Positions 13,898 to 23,920 are shown, numbered from the stretch's first letter. The stretch: 28,460 bases of DNA from an uncultured Phascolarctobacterium sp. (GCF_900753045.1 NZ_CAADXO010000028.1:1-28460), one strand, 5' to 3'. The notes: generated by a model from the letters alone, not told the origin. Numbers and translations are program-made.

Positions 13898-15389
13898 CCG
13901 TACAGCAAACATTTATATAGACCAATTACTTGCTGGCATTATTCAAGGAGTCATTAATGAACAGAAAGCACTGAAGGCAAAATGTTTGGCAGAAATTCAA
14001 CAAGAAACATTTGAGAAAATGCAATCTGCTTATACTGCTTTGAATGGAGCACTTCAACATATCGAAAATGTCAGAGATTTTGCTTCTTCTCCAGAACATA
14101 TTTTAGGTTCTATGGCTACTAAGCATGGAGAAATTGCTGAACATATAGAAGTAGAAATTAGAAATGCACGTGATATTATTAATCACTTAACGCCTAATGC
14201 TACTTTTGATGGAGTTGGGCGTACTGCACCAGAAGATTACTTAATAAATGGCGTTTCCGTACAATCTAAGTTTATAAATGGGGCGGATCATACTTTGTCA
14301 CATGTATTGAAGCACATGAGTAAGTATAAAGATTTTGCTGACTCCGGATATTATCATATACCAAAAGATCAGTTTGAGTTGATTCGTAAAGTATATGATG
14401 GAGATAGTAGTGTAGAATTAAGTGACAGAGCAATTTCTAAAATAAAAAAATTAATTGAAGAAGTGGAAACAACGACAGGAAAAGATTTTTTTGAAGTTGT
14501 ATATCCAGGCGAATCTACTTATAAAGAAGTTCAGCTAGGCAATCTTGATGAGACATTACAAACACGTGAGCAAGAGATTAAAGATATTAATGCTCTGGAA
14601 ACTAAAACAATAAGGCAAGATGCTGATATCAAAAAAGAAAGTGCTCAGCATATTACAGATGCTTCTTTAGGTGAAGCTGTTAAGTATAGTGCTATATCGG
14701 CAGCTATAGCAGGAGGTGTAGCGGGTGGATTAAAAGTTTACTCTAAACTTAAAAATGGGCAAAAGATAACAGAGTTTACTTTAGAAGATTGGAAAGATGT
14801 CGGTTACGATTTTGCTAAGAATGGAGCAAAAGGCGGAATTTCAGGTCTGACTATTTATGGCCTTACAAAAATAGGACATCTTTCAGCACCATTTGCTGGT
14901 GCTACGGCAAGTACTATGGTGGGCATAGCGTCTTTAGCTTATAGCTACCAAAAGGGAGAAATGAGCTATGCAGAATTTACTGATAGTGCCTGTGCTTTAA
15001 GTGTAGAAGCTGGACTGGCCTCTATAGGCGCAGCTATTGGCCAAACAGTCATACCAATTCCTGTATTAGGGGCGATTATTGGTTCCGCAACTGCAAAAGT
15101 ATTATTGGAAATTAGCAAGCGGTATTTTGGCAGCAAAGAGAAGCAACTCATACGAAAAATGCAGCAAGAATATGATACTTTAATCAACACATTGAATGAG
15201 GAGGCTAAAAAAGTAATCGCTGAAATAGATGCTCATTTCGCTAAATTAGGAGGTTTAATCGAAGCAGCTTTAAGTAAAGAAGCGGCAGTTGCGTTTTATG
15301 GCAGCGTTGATTTATGTAGATTTCTAAATATTAATGAAGATATGGTTATCCATAATAAGCAAGAATTAGATGTGTTTATGAGTAATTAA
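13881..15389 (+). CDS. Large island protein with possible nuclease-like motif and membrane segments (island gene 2), 502 aa
   Basis: Unrecognised. Residues 1-100 are helical. Residues 117-130 read PEDYLINGVSVQSK, an Asp119 followed eight residues later by Gln-x-Lys (Q128, K130), which resembles the metal-binding core of PD-(D/E)XK nucleases in which Glu is often replaced by Gln; YHIPKDQ follows at 158. Residues 180-260 are charged and coiled-coil-like. Residues 264-285, 335-356 and 375-410 are glycine-rich hydrophobic segments (IPIPVLGAIIGSATAKVLLE). Residues 415-502 are helical again. The start ATG 13881 lies inside the end of gene 1 with GGGAG before it, so translation is coupled. AT-rich. 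The nuclease reading is inference from a short motif. Confidence 0.8.
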   Translation: MKESSSRTANIYIDQLLAGIIQGVINEQKALKAKCLAEIQQETFEKMQSAYTALNGALQHIENVRDFASSPEHILGSMATKHGEIAEHIEVEIRNARDIINHLTPNATFDGVGRTAPEDYLINGVSVQSKFINGADHTLSHVLKHMSKYKDFADSGYYHIPKDQFELIRKVYDGDSSVELSDRAISKIKKLIEEVETTTGKDFFEVVYPGESTYKEVQLGNLDETLQTREQEIKDINALETKTIRQDADIKKESAQHITDASLGEAVKYSAISAAIAGGVAGGLKVYSKLKNGQKITEFTLEDWKDVGYDFAKNGAKGGISGLTIYGLTKIGHLSAPFAGATASTMVGIASLAYSYQKGEMSYAEFTDSACALSVEAGLASIGAAIGQTVIPIPVLGAIIGSATAKVLLEISKRYFGSKEKQLIRKMQQEYDTLINTLNEEAKKVIAEIDAHFAKLGGLIEAALSKEAAVAFYGSVDLCRFLNINEDMVIHNKQELDVFMSN

Positions 15390-15410
15390 TATAACAAAGG
15401 AGAAAATTTT

Positions 15411-16169
15411 ATGTTAAATCGTATTTTACAGAATATCACAAATAATGATGATTGGGAGATACTTGCTAGCCTTTGTGAGTATAATGGAGAATTTACTCTT
15501 GACGAATTGACACAAGCAGGAAAAATAAAAGCTATAAAGAAACAAATAACAGCGAATTTTAATACTAGTGATTTTTCTGAGAAGGAAGTATATTATGATC
15601 AACTATTGGTGAGGGCTGCAAAAATTCTAGAAATCAAGCCTCTACCTAAGAATTTATGTAATGGTGAAGATATTGAGATAATCGAAAGGCTAATATTAGG
15701 GGAATACATAAAAAAGGTAAAAAATGCATGTATCCAAGAACAAGGTTATAGTTTTTGGAATGAAAAAGAATCTCTTGCTTTTAGAAATTTAAAAAAGCTA
15801 TCGTATGACCTAGCGTTCACAGAAAAAGAAATAGCAGAAATAAATGAGTTTCAAAATAATTTTGATAGCAATTTAATGGCCAACAAAATATCTACTTTGA
15901 TATTCATACTTGTAGTTATGGAAATCCTTGATTTGAACAACATTTCTACTAAAAATAATATTGAAGATAAAATTAAAACAATTAGTAGTTATACTAAGTG
16001 GCTGTTAAGTGTTAACCCGTTATGGTTTCTTACTTTCGTGCTAACAGATGCAGTAGCAAAAGCGATTGTAAAATTAAAAATAACAACTAATACTATTATA
16101 TTTTTAGCAATATTACACTTGAAACAAATTAACGCTGATAGGTTGAAGAAAATAATAGATGACAATTAA
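15411..16169 (+). CDS. Small helical membrane protein (island gene 3), 252 aa
   Basis: Unrecognised, AT-rich. The N-terminal 150 residues are soluble and helical (DDWEILASLCEYNGEFTLDE near residue 14). Hydrophobic stretches lie at about 160-176 (STLIFILVVMEIL), 198-220 (LLSVNPLWFLTFVLTDAVAK) and 224-238 (TIIFLAILHLKQ). The C-terminal end vaguely recalls YaaW/UPF0174-like proteins, which also carry a helical front part and a hydrophobic C-terminus, but the match is too weak to name it. AAGGAG precedes the ATG by 8 bases, 21 bases after gene 2, so it belongs to the same operon. Confidence 0.8.
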   Translation: MLNRILQNITNNDDWEILASLCEYNGEFTLDELTQAGKIKAIKKQITANFNTSDFSEKEVYYDQLLVRAAKILEIKPLPKNLCNGEDIEIIERLILGEYIKKVKNACIQEQGYSFWNEKESLAFRNLKKLSYDLAFTEKEIAEINEFQNNFDSNLMANKISTLIFILVVMEILDLNNISTKNNIEDKIKTISSYTKWLLSVNPLWFLTFVLTDAVAKAIVKLKITTNTIIFLAILHLKQINADRLKKIIDDN

Positions 16170-16184
16170 ACGAGGTGGCTTCTT

Positions 16185-16325
16185 ATGCCAGACAACAAAA
16201 TTTTAATCATGATCGGCGGTATGGCTTTCTTGCTCCCTGCGGCACCTTTCCTCGCATTAGCAGGTATCGGGCTGATTGTTGTCGGCTGTATAATATATTC
16301 CGTAATCAAGAGTTTTGATGAGTAG
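16185..16325 (+). CDS. Small membrane peptide at the end of the island operon, 46 aa
   Basis: A 46-residue peptide starting MPDNKILIMIGG, with about 30 hydrophobic residues (including FLALAGIGLIVVGCIIYSVI) and an acidic end. AGGTGG precedes the ATG by 9 bases, and it starts 15 bases after gene 3, so it is probably co-transcribed. Its codon use is more GC-rich than the preceding genes. It could be a small toxin, a membrane partner of the island proteins, or an independent gene. It was found by reading the sequence; its size makes it less certain. Confidence 0.6.
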   Translation: MPDNKILIMIGGMAFLLPAAPFLALAGIGLIVVGCIIYSVIKSFDE

Positions 16326-16370
16326 AAGATTTACCTAAACTTTCCATGTTGCCATTCAAAATTAACTGTT

Positions 16371-16409
16371 AAAAATAACCGCTAGTGTAGGAGCTGGGCG
16401 GTTATTTTT
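16371..16409. terminator. Bidirectional terminator at the right end of the island
   Basis: AAAAATAACCGC (16371-16382) and GCGGTTATTTTT (16398-16409) form a perfect stem with a 15-base loop ending CTGG. It closely resembles the toxin-locus terminator at 11872-11914 in the same orientation, including the TTTTTGCG that follows. Confidence 0.85.
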
Positions 16410-16430
16410 GCGTTTTTCAAGAAAATATAC

Positions 16431-16475
16431 AAAAGCAGACCATTGCATCCGAAAATGATGTAAAGGTCTGCTTTT
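16431..16475. terminator. glmM terminator (bidirectional)
   Basis: AAAGCAGACC and GGTCTGCTTT form a stem with an inner CATC/GATG extension, flanked by A and T tracts. It ends glmM on the minus strand and can also stop the island operon. Confidence 0.85.
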
Positions 16476-16501
16476 AATCTTTATTCAGCAAGAAGGCCTG
16501 C

Positions 16502-17842
16502 TTATGCCAGCTCCTTAGTTACAACGTCGGCAATAGCGTTGGCAATCTGTTCCAGACGCTCCTGCTTCGGTCCTTCGGCCATAATACGGATTAAAGGCTC
16601 GGTGCCGGAAGCACGTACCAGAATCTGGCCGTTTTCGCCCAGCTCATCCTGATATTTTTTAATGACTTCCTGAATGGCAGCCTTTTCTTCCCAGCCGTTT
16701 TTATTCTTCACGCGTACATTCAGCAGAATCTGCGGGAATTTGGTCATTACACCGCTCATCTCGGACAGAGATTTATTATTGCGAACCATTGCGCACAACA
16801 GCTGTACCGCAGTCAGAATGCCGTCGCCGGTTTTAGCGAATTCGGAGAAAATGATATGACCGGATTGCTCGCCGCCGATAGAATAATTGTGCTTGAGCAT
16901 TTCTTCCAGTACATAGCGGTCACCTACAGCTGTTTTGACAGTCTTGCCGCCATGAGCCTTCATAGCCTGATGCAGGCCAACGTTACTCATAACAGTGGTT
17001 ACCAGCATATTATCATGCAGCTTGTTGCGTTTCATCAGCTCCAGAGCGCAAATCAGCATAATCTGGTCGCCGTCCATAGCCTCGCCCTTTTCGTCAACTG
17101 CCAGGCAGCGGTCAGCGTCGCCGTCATTGGCGATACCTACATTAGCGCCAACCTCGACAACCTTCTTCTGCAAAGCCTCCAGATGAGTGGAGCCGCAGCC
17201 GTTGTTGATGTTGATACCGTTAGGCTCGTTGAAAATTGCTACAACCTCTGCACCGAGGCTGCGCAGGATAACCGGTGCGATTTCGCTGTTGGCACCGTTG
17301 GAGCAGTCCATAACAATCTTCAGACCATTCAGCTTAGCATAAGCAGTGCTCAGAATGTGCTTAATATACAGTGCAGACAAATCCTTTTCATGAATAATCT
17401 GGCCTACGCTGCTGCCGCTTACTGCCTGAGTATAATCAATCGGCGCAGCAACGATAGCTGCAATTTCGTCCTCTACTGCGTCAGGCAGTTTGTGGCCTGT
17501 CTGAGAGAAAAATTTGATGCCGTTGTCTTCAAACGGATTGTGAGAAGCAGAAATTACTACACCGGCATTAGCCTTAACCTCACTGGTCAGGAAAGAAACT
17601 GCCGGAGTAGGCATAACGCCCAGAAGATGTGCATTGCCGCCGGCGCTGCAGATGCCTGCTGCCAAAGCGCTTTCCAGCATTTGTCCGCTGCGGCGTGTAT
17701 CTCTGCCGATAATAATTTTCGGGCAGGAAACCTCGCGGCCAAAGTATTTTGCGGCAGCATAGCCCAGCTTAAAGGCCAGCTCCGGAGTAAGCTCTACGTT
17801 CGCCACACCGCGAACACCATCAGTACCAAATAATCTTGCCAT
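16502..17842 (-). CDS. glmM: Phosphoglucosamine mutase
   Basis: A 446-residue GlmM that interconverts glucosamine-6-phosphate and glucosamine-1-phosphate for UDP-GlcNAc synthesis, the step after GlmS. It has the N-terminal FGTDGVRG, the phosphoserine loop ISASHNP with catalytic Ser100, the Mg-binding DGDADR (240-245), the sugar loop GEQSGHI and the C-terminal phosphate loop RASGTEPLIRIM. The length is normal. GGGAGG lies about 12 bases before the ATG. It is downstream of cdaA and cdaR but separated from the preceding oxidoreductase by a repeat-bearing gap of about 275 bases, so a separate promoter is likely; in other Firmicutes GlmM binds and inhibits CdaA. Confidence 0.98.
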   Translation of the reverse strand: MARLFGTDGVRGVANVELTPELAFKLGYAAAKYFGREVSCPKIIIGRDTRRSGQMLESALAAGICSAGGNAHLLGVMPTPAVSFLTSEVKANAGVVISASHNPFEDNGIKFFSQTGHKLPDAVEDEIAAIVAAPIDYTQAVSGSSVGQIIHEKDLSALYIKHILSTAYAKLNGLKIVMDCSNGANSEIAPVILRSLGAEVVAIFNEPNGININNGCGSTHLEALQKKVVEVGANVGIANDGDADRCLAVDEKGEAMDGDQIMLICALELMKRNKLHDNMLVTTVMSNVGLHQAMKAHGGKTVKTAVGDRYVLEEMLKHNYSIGGEQSGHIIFSEFAKTGDGILTAVQLLCAMVRNNKSLSEMSGVMTKFPQILLNVRVKNKNGWEEKAAIQEVIKKYQDELGENGQILVRASGTEPLIRIMAEGPKQERLEQIANAIADVVTKELA

Positions 17843-17918
17843 TTTTTGTAATAACCTCCCTAATGTTAATTCGTTTATATGTGATTTGGGAATTGTTGAG
17901 CTAAAAAATCAAATTGAT

Positions 17919-18090
17919 AAGCTCCCCTTGGGGGGACAAGGTGAATTGCCCGTAGGGCAAGAGAGAGCGCCCTGGGGCGGCTGTCACCCACAGGGTGACT
18001 GAGAGGGGTTGGTACTCGCTATGCTTACTATTGAGCGCGCCCCTCTCCGTCATCGCTACGCGATGCCACCTCTCCCCTAGGAGAGGCTTT
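17919..18090. repeat. Composite palindromic intergenic repeat between the oxidoreductase gene and glmM
   Basis: The non-coding gap holds two modules in opposite orientation. The left one has CTCCCCT with GGGG, then TCACCC-CAGGGTGA and TGAGAGGGGTT. The right one, read on the minus strand, has CTCCTAGGGGAGAGGTGGC, then ATCGCGTAGCGAT and GACGGAGAGGGG. The pieces resemble the 24409-24460 repeat. Such elements are common intergenic repeats in Clostridia and relatives. No gene is seen in this gap. Confidence 0.75.
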
Positions 18091-18118
18091 ATCACCGTAT
18101 TTTCCGTATTTTATTATC

Positions 18119-19723
18119 CTACTTCACCGGCGCAAATCTTTCCATAATCGCGCGCGCCACATGATAGCCGTCGAGTGCGGCACTCATAATGCCGCCGGCA
18201 TAGCCTGCGCCTTCGCCGCAGGGATAAAGCAAATCATGCGTCAGCGATACATAGCTCTGTCTGTCGCGCTCAATGCGGACCGGCGCCGAGGTGCGTGTTT
18301 CCACGCCCGTCAAAAGCGCACCGCCGTCGGCATAACCCGCCAGCTTGCGGCCGAAGCTTGTAATGCCCTCGCGCAGAGTATCAGTAACGTAAGCAGGCAG
18401 CACCTTGTCTAAGCTGCAGGCCGTCAGTCCCGGACGATAGCTTGGCTGCACCAGACATTCCAAGGACGGAGCGCTGCGCTGCAAAAAGCTGTCCAGATTT
18501 TGCGCAGGCGCATAATAGCTGCTGCCTGCCGCCGCATAAGCAAGCTGCTCATAGCGGCGCTGGAATTCTACACCTGCCAGCGCACCCTCACCGAAATCCC
18601 GGCTGTCCACATTCACTACCAGCGCGCTGTTGGCAATGCCGCTGTCACGCTTAAACATGCTCATGCCGTTGACAACCACGCCGCCGGCCTCCGAAGCAGC
18701 GGCAACTACCTGACCGCCCGGGCACATGCAGAACGAATAGGCTGTGCGTGTTTTATCCTGCGTGTGGTAAACAAGTGCGTAATCCGCTGCGCCCAGCAGA
18801 TGATGTCCGGCAAAGCTGCCGTACTGCGCCCTGTCAATCAGCTCCTGCGGATGCTCGATGCGCACGCCGATAGCAAATGGCTTCGCCACAATGCCTACGC
18901 CCCTGCGTGCCAGCATAGCGTAGGTATCACGCGCGCTGTGACCGCAGGCCAGTACCACGGCACCTGCCGCCAGCCTTTCGCCGCCGTCAAGGATTACACC
19001 CTGCACAGCATTGTTTTTGATATCCAGATCAACAACATGCGCATCATAGCGCACGCTGCCGCCCAGCTCCGCAATGCGGCGGCTGAGCCCCTGCACCATC
19101 GCACGCAGCTTATCCGTACCTACGTGCGGCTTATGCTCGTACAAAATATTTTCCGGCGCACCTGCAGCTACAAAAAGCTGCAGGATTTCGGCCATCATGG
19201 GATCATTCACACGCGTAGTCAGCTTGCCGTCCGAGAAGGTGCCTGCACCGCCCTCGCCAAACTGTACGTTGGACGCGGGGTTAAATTCTCCCGTCTGCCA
19301 AAAATGCTGCACATCCTGCACGCGCTGTGCCACCGGCTTGCCGCGTTCCAAAAGCAGCGGCTTGTAGCCATGCTCCGCCAGCTGCAGTGCTGCCAAAAGT
19401 CCCGCAGGACCGGCACCGATAACCACCGGCGGTGCGCTCAGCGGCAGTGTGCCAAGCTCCAGCGTCGGCTGCTGCTGCTCCTGATATTGTGTAATATCAC
19501 GGTCCGCCAGCAGGCGCTTCGCCTGCCTGCCGCCAGTTTCAACATCTGCCAGCACATGGTAGTTAAGGCAGATATCATTCTTCTTGCGCGCATCTACTGC
19601 CTTGCGTACTATCCGCACACTGCCCAAAGCATCGCTCGGTATACCGCATTTGCGGCACACCGCCTGCTCCAGCGTCTGCTCCTGTCGCAGGCTGATACGC
19701 ACATTATTAATTTTCAGCTTCAT
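18119..19723 (-). CDS. NAD(P)/FAD-dependent oxidoreductase (COG2509-type)
   Basis: A 534-residue flavoprotein with a Rossmann FAD-binding motif VIGAGPAGLLAALQLAEHG at about residues 101-119. The N-terminal region (SVRIVRKAVDARKKNDICL) and the conserved NVQFGEGGAGTFSDGKLTTR are typical of COG2509 dehydrogenases, a widespread family of uncharacterised substrate. The motif VLACGHSARDTY comes from the second nucleotide-binding half, and GEGAGYAGGIMSAALDG closes the FAD site near the C-terminus. The ATG at 19723 lies 7 bases after cdaR, so it is probably in the same transcript. The substrate is unknown; a link to c-di-AMP or wall synthesis is only positional. Confidence 0.9.
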   Translation of the reverse strand: MKLKINNVRISLRQEQTLEQAVCRKCGIPSDALGSVRIVRKAVDARKKNDICLNYHVLADVETGGRQAKRLLADRDITQYQEQQQPTLELGTLPLSAPPVVIGAGPAGLLAALQLAEHGYKPLLLERGKPVAQRVQDVQHFWQTGEFNPASNVQFGEGGAGTFSDGKLTTRVNDPMMAEILQLFVAAGAPENILYEHKPHVGTDKLRAMVQGLSRRIAELGGSVRYDAHVVDLDIKNNAVQGVILDGGERLAAGAVVLACGHSARDTYAMLARRGVGIVAKPFAIGVRIEHPQELIDRAQYGSFAGHHLLGAADYALVYHTQDKTRTAYSFCMCPGGQVVAAASEAGGVVVNGMSMFKRDSGIANSALVVNVDSRDFGEGALAGVEFQRRYEQLAYAAAGSSYYAPAQNLDSFLQRSAPSLECLVQPSYRPGLTACSLDKVLPAYVTDTLREGITSFGRKLAGYADGGALLTGVETRTSAPVRIERDRQSYVSLTHDLLYPCGEGAGYAGGIMSAALDGYHVARAIMERFAPVK

Positions 19724-19730
19724 CTATAAA

Positions 19731-20663
19731 TCAGTTCTGCCTTTCTACCGATATTTTAATCTGCACCGTACGTCTTTCGGGGATAACCTTTTCCGGCAAA
19801 TCCAGTTCAGCCGCCACAACAGTGCTGCCGTTAACCTTGCTTACATCCACCGGCTTGGTCTTGACATCCTTCAGCTCCTTAAGCACAGACGGAGGCGCAG
19901 TCACACGGATGCTCTCCGGTACAATCTCTGTTTTGGTAACAACAATACCGGCAGGCAAATCACCGCTCATAACCAGCTTAACCGGAATATCAAGCGAATG
20001 CATCTGGCTTACCATGTTGGCCTGCACCATAACGCGCTCAGGGATAATTCTCATATTAGGAATATCGTAACCGTCGTCACTCACGGCAACCAGCTCGCTT
20101 TCCGCCTGGAAGCTGCCTGTATGGTTGCTGATATCAATCGGAGCAACAACACGGTTTACCTTATCGATACGATGCGTTGCACCGCGCAGCGTAACCTCCG
20201 CCGGAGTAATTATACTGTTGCCTATGGTCATATCACCGTTCACCGCGCCCACGATACGCGTAGTAACGGGAACCTTTTTCTCGCTTACCGTATCCACATA
20301 TATGGAAACCTCCTTCGGCGTTACGGATACAATCTCGCCGCCGGAGTAGGTTACCGTAATCGGCAGACTCTGCTGACCTTCGGTTACATTTTTCAAATTG
20401 ATAGAAGCACTGATTTCGGCACTCAGATTATCGGCACTGAGTTTAGCACGCGAACCGCGCACCTTAACCAGAATTTTATCGGGAGCATTAAAGACCATCA
20501 TATTCTGCGGCAAATTGGTTTGCTGCAGGCGCACCTCAACATTACGCTCGATTATCGGGTTCTGGTCGGTCATTACATATACCCACAGGCCACAGGCCAT
20601 AAGCAGGCAGATAATCCTTGCCAACAGGTTTTCCTTACGCGCCAGCCTTTGCAAAAATCTCAT
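19731..20663 (-). CDS. cdaR: CdaR, YbbR-domain regulator of the diadenylate cyclase
   Basis: A 310-residue protein with one N-terminal membrane segment (about residues 13-31, LLARIICLLMACGLWVYVM) followed by several YbbR repeats outside the membrane, with recurring VTPKEVSIYVD, ITPAEVTLRG, IPERVMVQAN, VPESIRVTAP modules. CdaR is the extracytoplasmic partner that modulates CdaA activity. Its ATG overlaps the cdaA stop by 4 bases, so the two are translationally coupled. The length is below that of longer multi-repeat CdaR proteins but complete. Confidence 0.93.
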   Translation of the reverse strand: MRFLQRLARKENLLARIICLLMACGLWVYVMTDQNPIIERNVEVRLQQTNLPQNMMVFNAPDKILVKVRGSRAKLSADNLSAEISASINLKNVTEGQQSLPITVTYSGGEIVSVTPKEVSIYVDTVSEKKVPVTTRIVGAVNGDMTIGNSIITPAEVTLRGATHRIDKVNRVVAPIDISNHTGSFQAESELVAVSDDGYDIPNMRIIPERVMVQANMVSQMHSLDIPVKLVMSGDLPAGIVVTKTEIVPESIRVTAPPSVLKELKDVKTKPVDVSKVNGSTVVAAELDLPEKVIPERRTVQIKISVERQN

Positions 20664-21499
20664 TTTTTCTCACCGCCCCACAAGCTCTTGATTTTATCAA
20701 CCAAAGAATTCTTAACTGCCGCATGCGGACGGAAAATTGCCGTGCGCAGAATTTCCTTCACATCATCCACCGTCAGATAACGCATCAGCTCGCCGTTGCG
20801 GGCAATGGAAATCGTACCGGTTTCCTCGCTGACAACAAGAATCATCGCATCGGACTGCTCGGACATACCGATAGCGGCACGATGGCGGGTACCAAGCTCC
20901 TGGCTCAGATTACGGTTTTCCGTAAGCGGCAGCAGGCAGCAGGCAGCAACAACACGGTTGCCGCGGATAACTACAGCGCCGTCATGCAGCGGTGTATCCT
21001 TAACAAAAATGTTCTGCAGCAGTCCCGAGCTCACCAGACCGTCAATCGGCACACCGGTTTCAATGCGCTCTGCCAGACCGGTAGCACGCTCAAAGACCAT
21101 CAGCGCGCCTACCTTGTTTTTGCTCATCACCTTAGTGGCGTGAGCAACGGCATCCAGCATTTCCTCCAGCTCCTGCTCGTCCAGCTCGCTGCCCTTATGA
21201 AACAGCTTGCCGCGGCCGATTTGCTCCAAGGCACGGCGCAGCTCCGGCTGAAAGACAACAGGCAGGGCAACCATAATCACCGTCATGCTCTTTTCCAGCA
21301 GCCAGCTGATAACATGCAGATTCAGCCAGCGGCAGATAAGCGTAAAGCCTATCAGCACCATGAGGCCCTTGCCCAATGTTGCAGCACGGGTATTTTTCAG
21401 CATCAGGAATAAACGGTAAAGAAAATAGGCAACGACGACAATATCTATAACATCCAAAAATGTGATTGTCGAAAGCAAGCCTTGCAGTTGTATCATCAT
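20660..21499 (-). CDS. cdaA: Diadenylate cyclase CdaA
   Basis: A 279-residue membrane diadenylate cyclase that makes c-di-AMP from two ATP. Three N-terminal hydrophobic segments (about residues 8-32, 40-58 and 62-84) precede a DAC domain with the catalytic DGA motif at 173-175 (LHDGAVVIRGN) and the RHR motif at 205-207 (GTRHRAAIG). c-di-AMP controls potassium and osmolyte uptake and wall homeostasis in Firmicutes. The gene begins with two consecutive ATGs; AGGAG is about 10 bases before the first. It follows lepA by 48 bases on the same strand, without a terminator. Confidence 0.97.
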   Translation of the reverse strand: MMIQLQGLLSTITFLDVIDIVVVAYFLYRLFLMLKNTRAATLGKGLMVLIGFTLICRWLNLHVISWLLEKSMTVIMVALPVVFQPELRRALEQIGRGKLFHKGSELDEQELEEMLDAVAHATKVMSKNKVGALMVFERATGLAERIETGVPIDGLVSSGLLQNIFVKDTPLHDGAVVIRGNRVVAACCLLPLTENRNLSQELGTRHRAAIGMSEQSDAMILVVSEETGTISIARNGELMRYLTVDDVKEILRTAIFRPHAAVKNSLVDKIKSLWGGEKK

Positions 21500-21547
21500 A
21501 ATTGCATTGCTCCTATCTATCAGACACTATCGACTAAGCGCTAAGCC

Positions 21548-23347
<1,800 letters not shown>

Positions 23348-23427
23348 AAATTACTCTTCCTGCTCCTTCATTAAAATGTATTATTTCAGGCCATTTTTGG
23401 CTTGAGCCTGTTTTATTAGTACTAATT

Positions 23428-23457
23428 ATTATACCATTATACGGCAAAGCCTGTAAA
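23428..23457 (-). promoter_or_regulatory. lepA promoter
   Basis: TTTACA (23457-23452), 18 bases, TATAAT (23433-23428) on the minus strand; a second TATAAT sits 8 bases upstream (23441-23436). It lies just after the MerR-gene terminator. Confidence 0.6.
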
Positions 23458-23461
23458 CTAA

Positions 23462-23490
23462 AAAGAGAGACAGCTCAGCGCCATCTCTCT
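23462..23490 (-). terminator. MerR gene terminator
   Basis: AGAGAGA and TCTCTCT form the stem around a 15-base loop; on the minus strand TTTTTAG follows. It lies 12 bases past the MerR gene stop. Confidence 0.75.
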
Positions 23491-23502
23491 GCGTACTGCG
23501 TT

Positions 23503-23877
23503 TTATTTCAGTTTGGTATCCTCAAATTCAACGCACTTGTAATAATTATCGATTTTATAATTAAGCTTATCAAGCGTTTCCTGCATCTGCGCCATGCGCT
23601 CGAGCAGCTTGGCACGCTCCTCTATTAAAATTTCCTTGCGTGCCGCCCGCGTCGTGTCGCCCTGCTGAAACAGTGCCACATATTCAATCAGGCTTTCTAC
23701 CGAAATGCCTGCTGCGCGCATGCATTTGGCAAAGTTTACCCAGTTGCAGTCCGTTTCGGTGTAGTCGCGAATACCGCTTTCATTGCGGTTCACAGTCGGA
23801 ATCAACCCGATACGCTCATAATAACGCAACGTATCCGCTGTAATGTCATACTTTTTGCTAACTTCGTTTATTTTCAT
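23503..23877 (-). CDS. MerR-family transcriptional regulator, 124 aa
   Basis: A short MerR-family protein. The N-terminal winged helix is clear: MKINEVSKKYDITADTLRYYE, then GLIP and a wing with GIRDYTETD. Residues 75-115 form the dimerisation coiled coil (ERAKLLERMAQMQETLDKL). The short C-terminus has one Cys near residue 116 (KCVEF) and no clear metal-binding cluster, so it is more like the aldehyde- or stress-responsive AdhR-type regulators than metal sensors; that is a guess. The promoter has the 19-base spacer typical of MerR operons, with a dyad inside it, suggesting that it regulates itself. No target gene is adjacent on the same strand. Confidence 0.9.
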   Translation of the reverse strand: MKINEVSKKYDITADTLRYYERIGLIPTVNRNESGIRDYTETDCNWVNFAKCMRAAGISVESLIEYVALFQQGDTTRAARKEILIEERAKLLERMAQMQETLDKLNYKIDNYYKCVEFEDTKLK

Positions 23878-23920
23878 CTCGCTTACCTCCTGCCAAGATT
23901 GTTTCCTGCTTTCTGCTTAT

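Noticed and set aside
17901..18095. A 64-residue minus-strand frame between the oxidoreductase and glmM
   Set aside because: It is the intergenic palindromic repeat read as protein.
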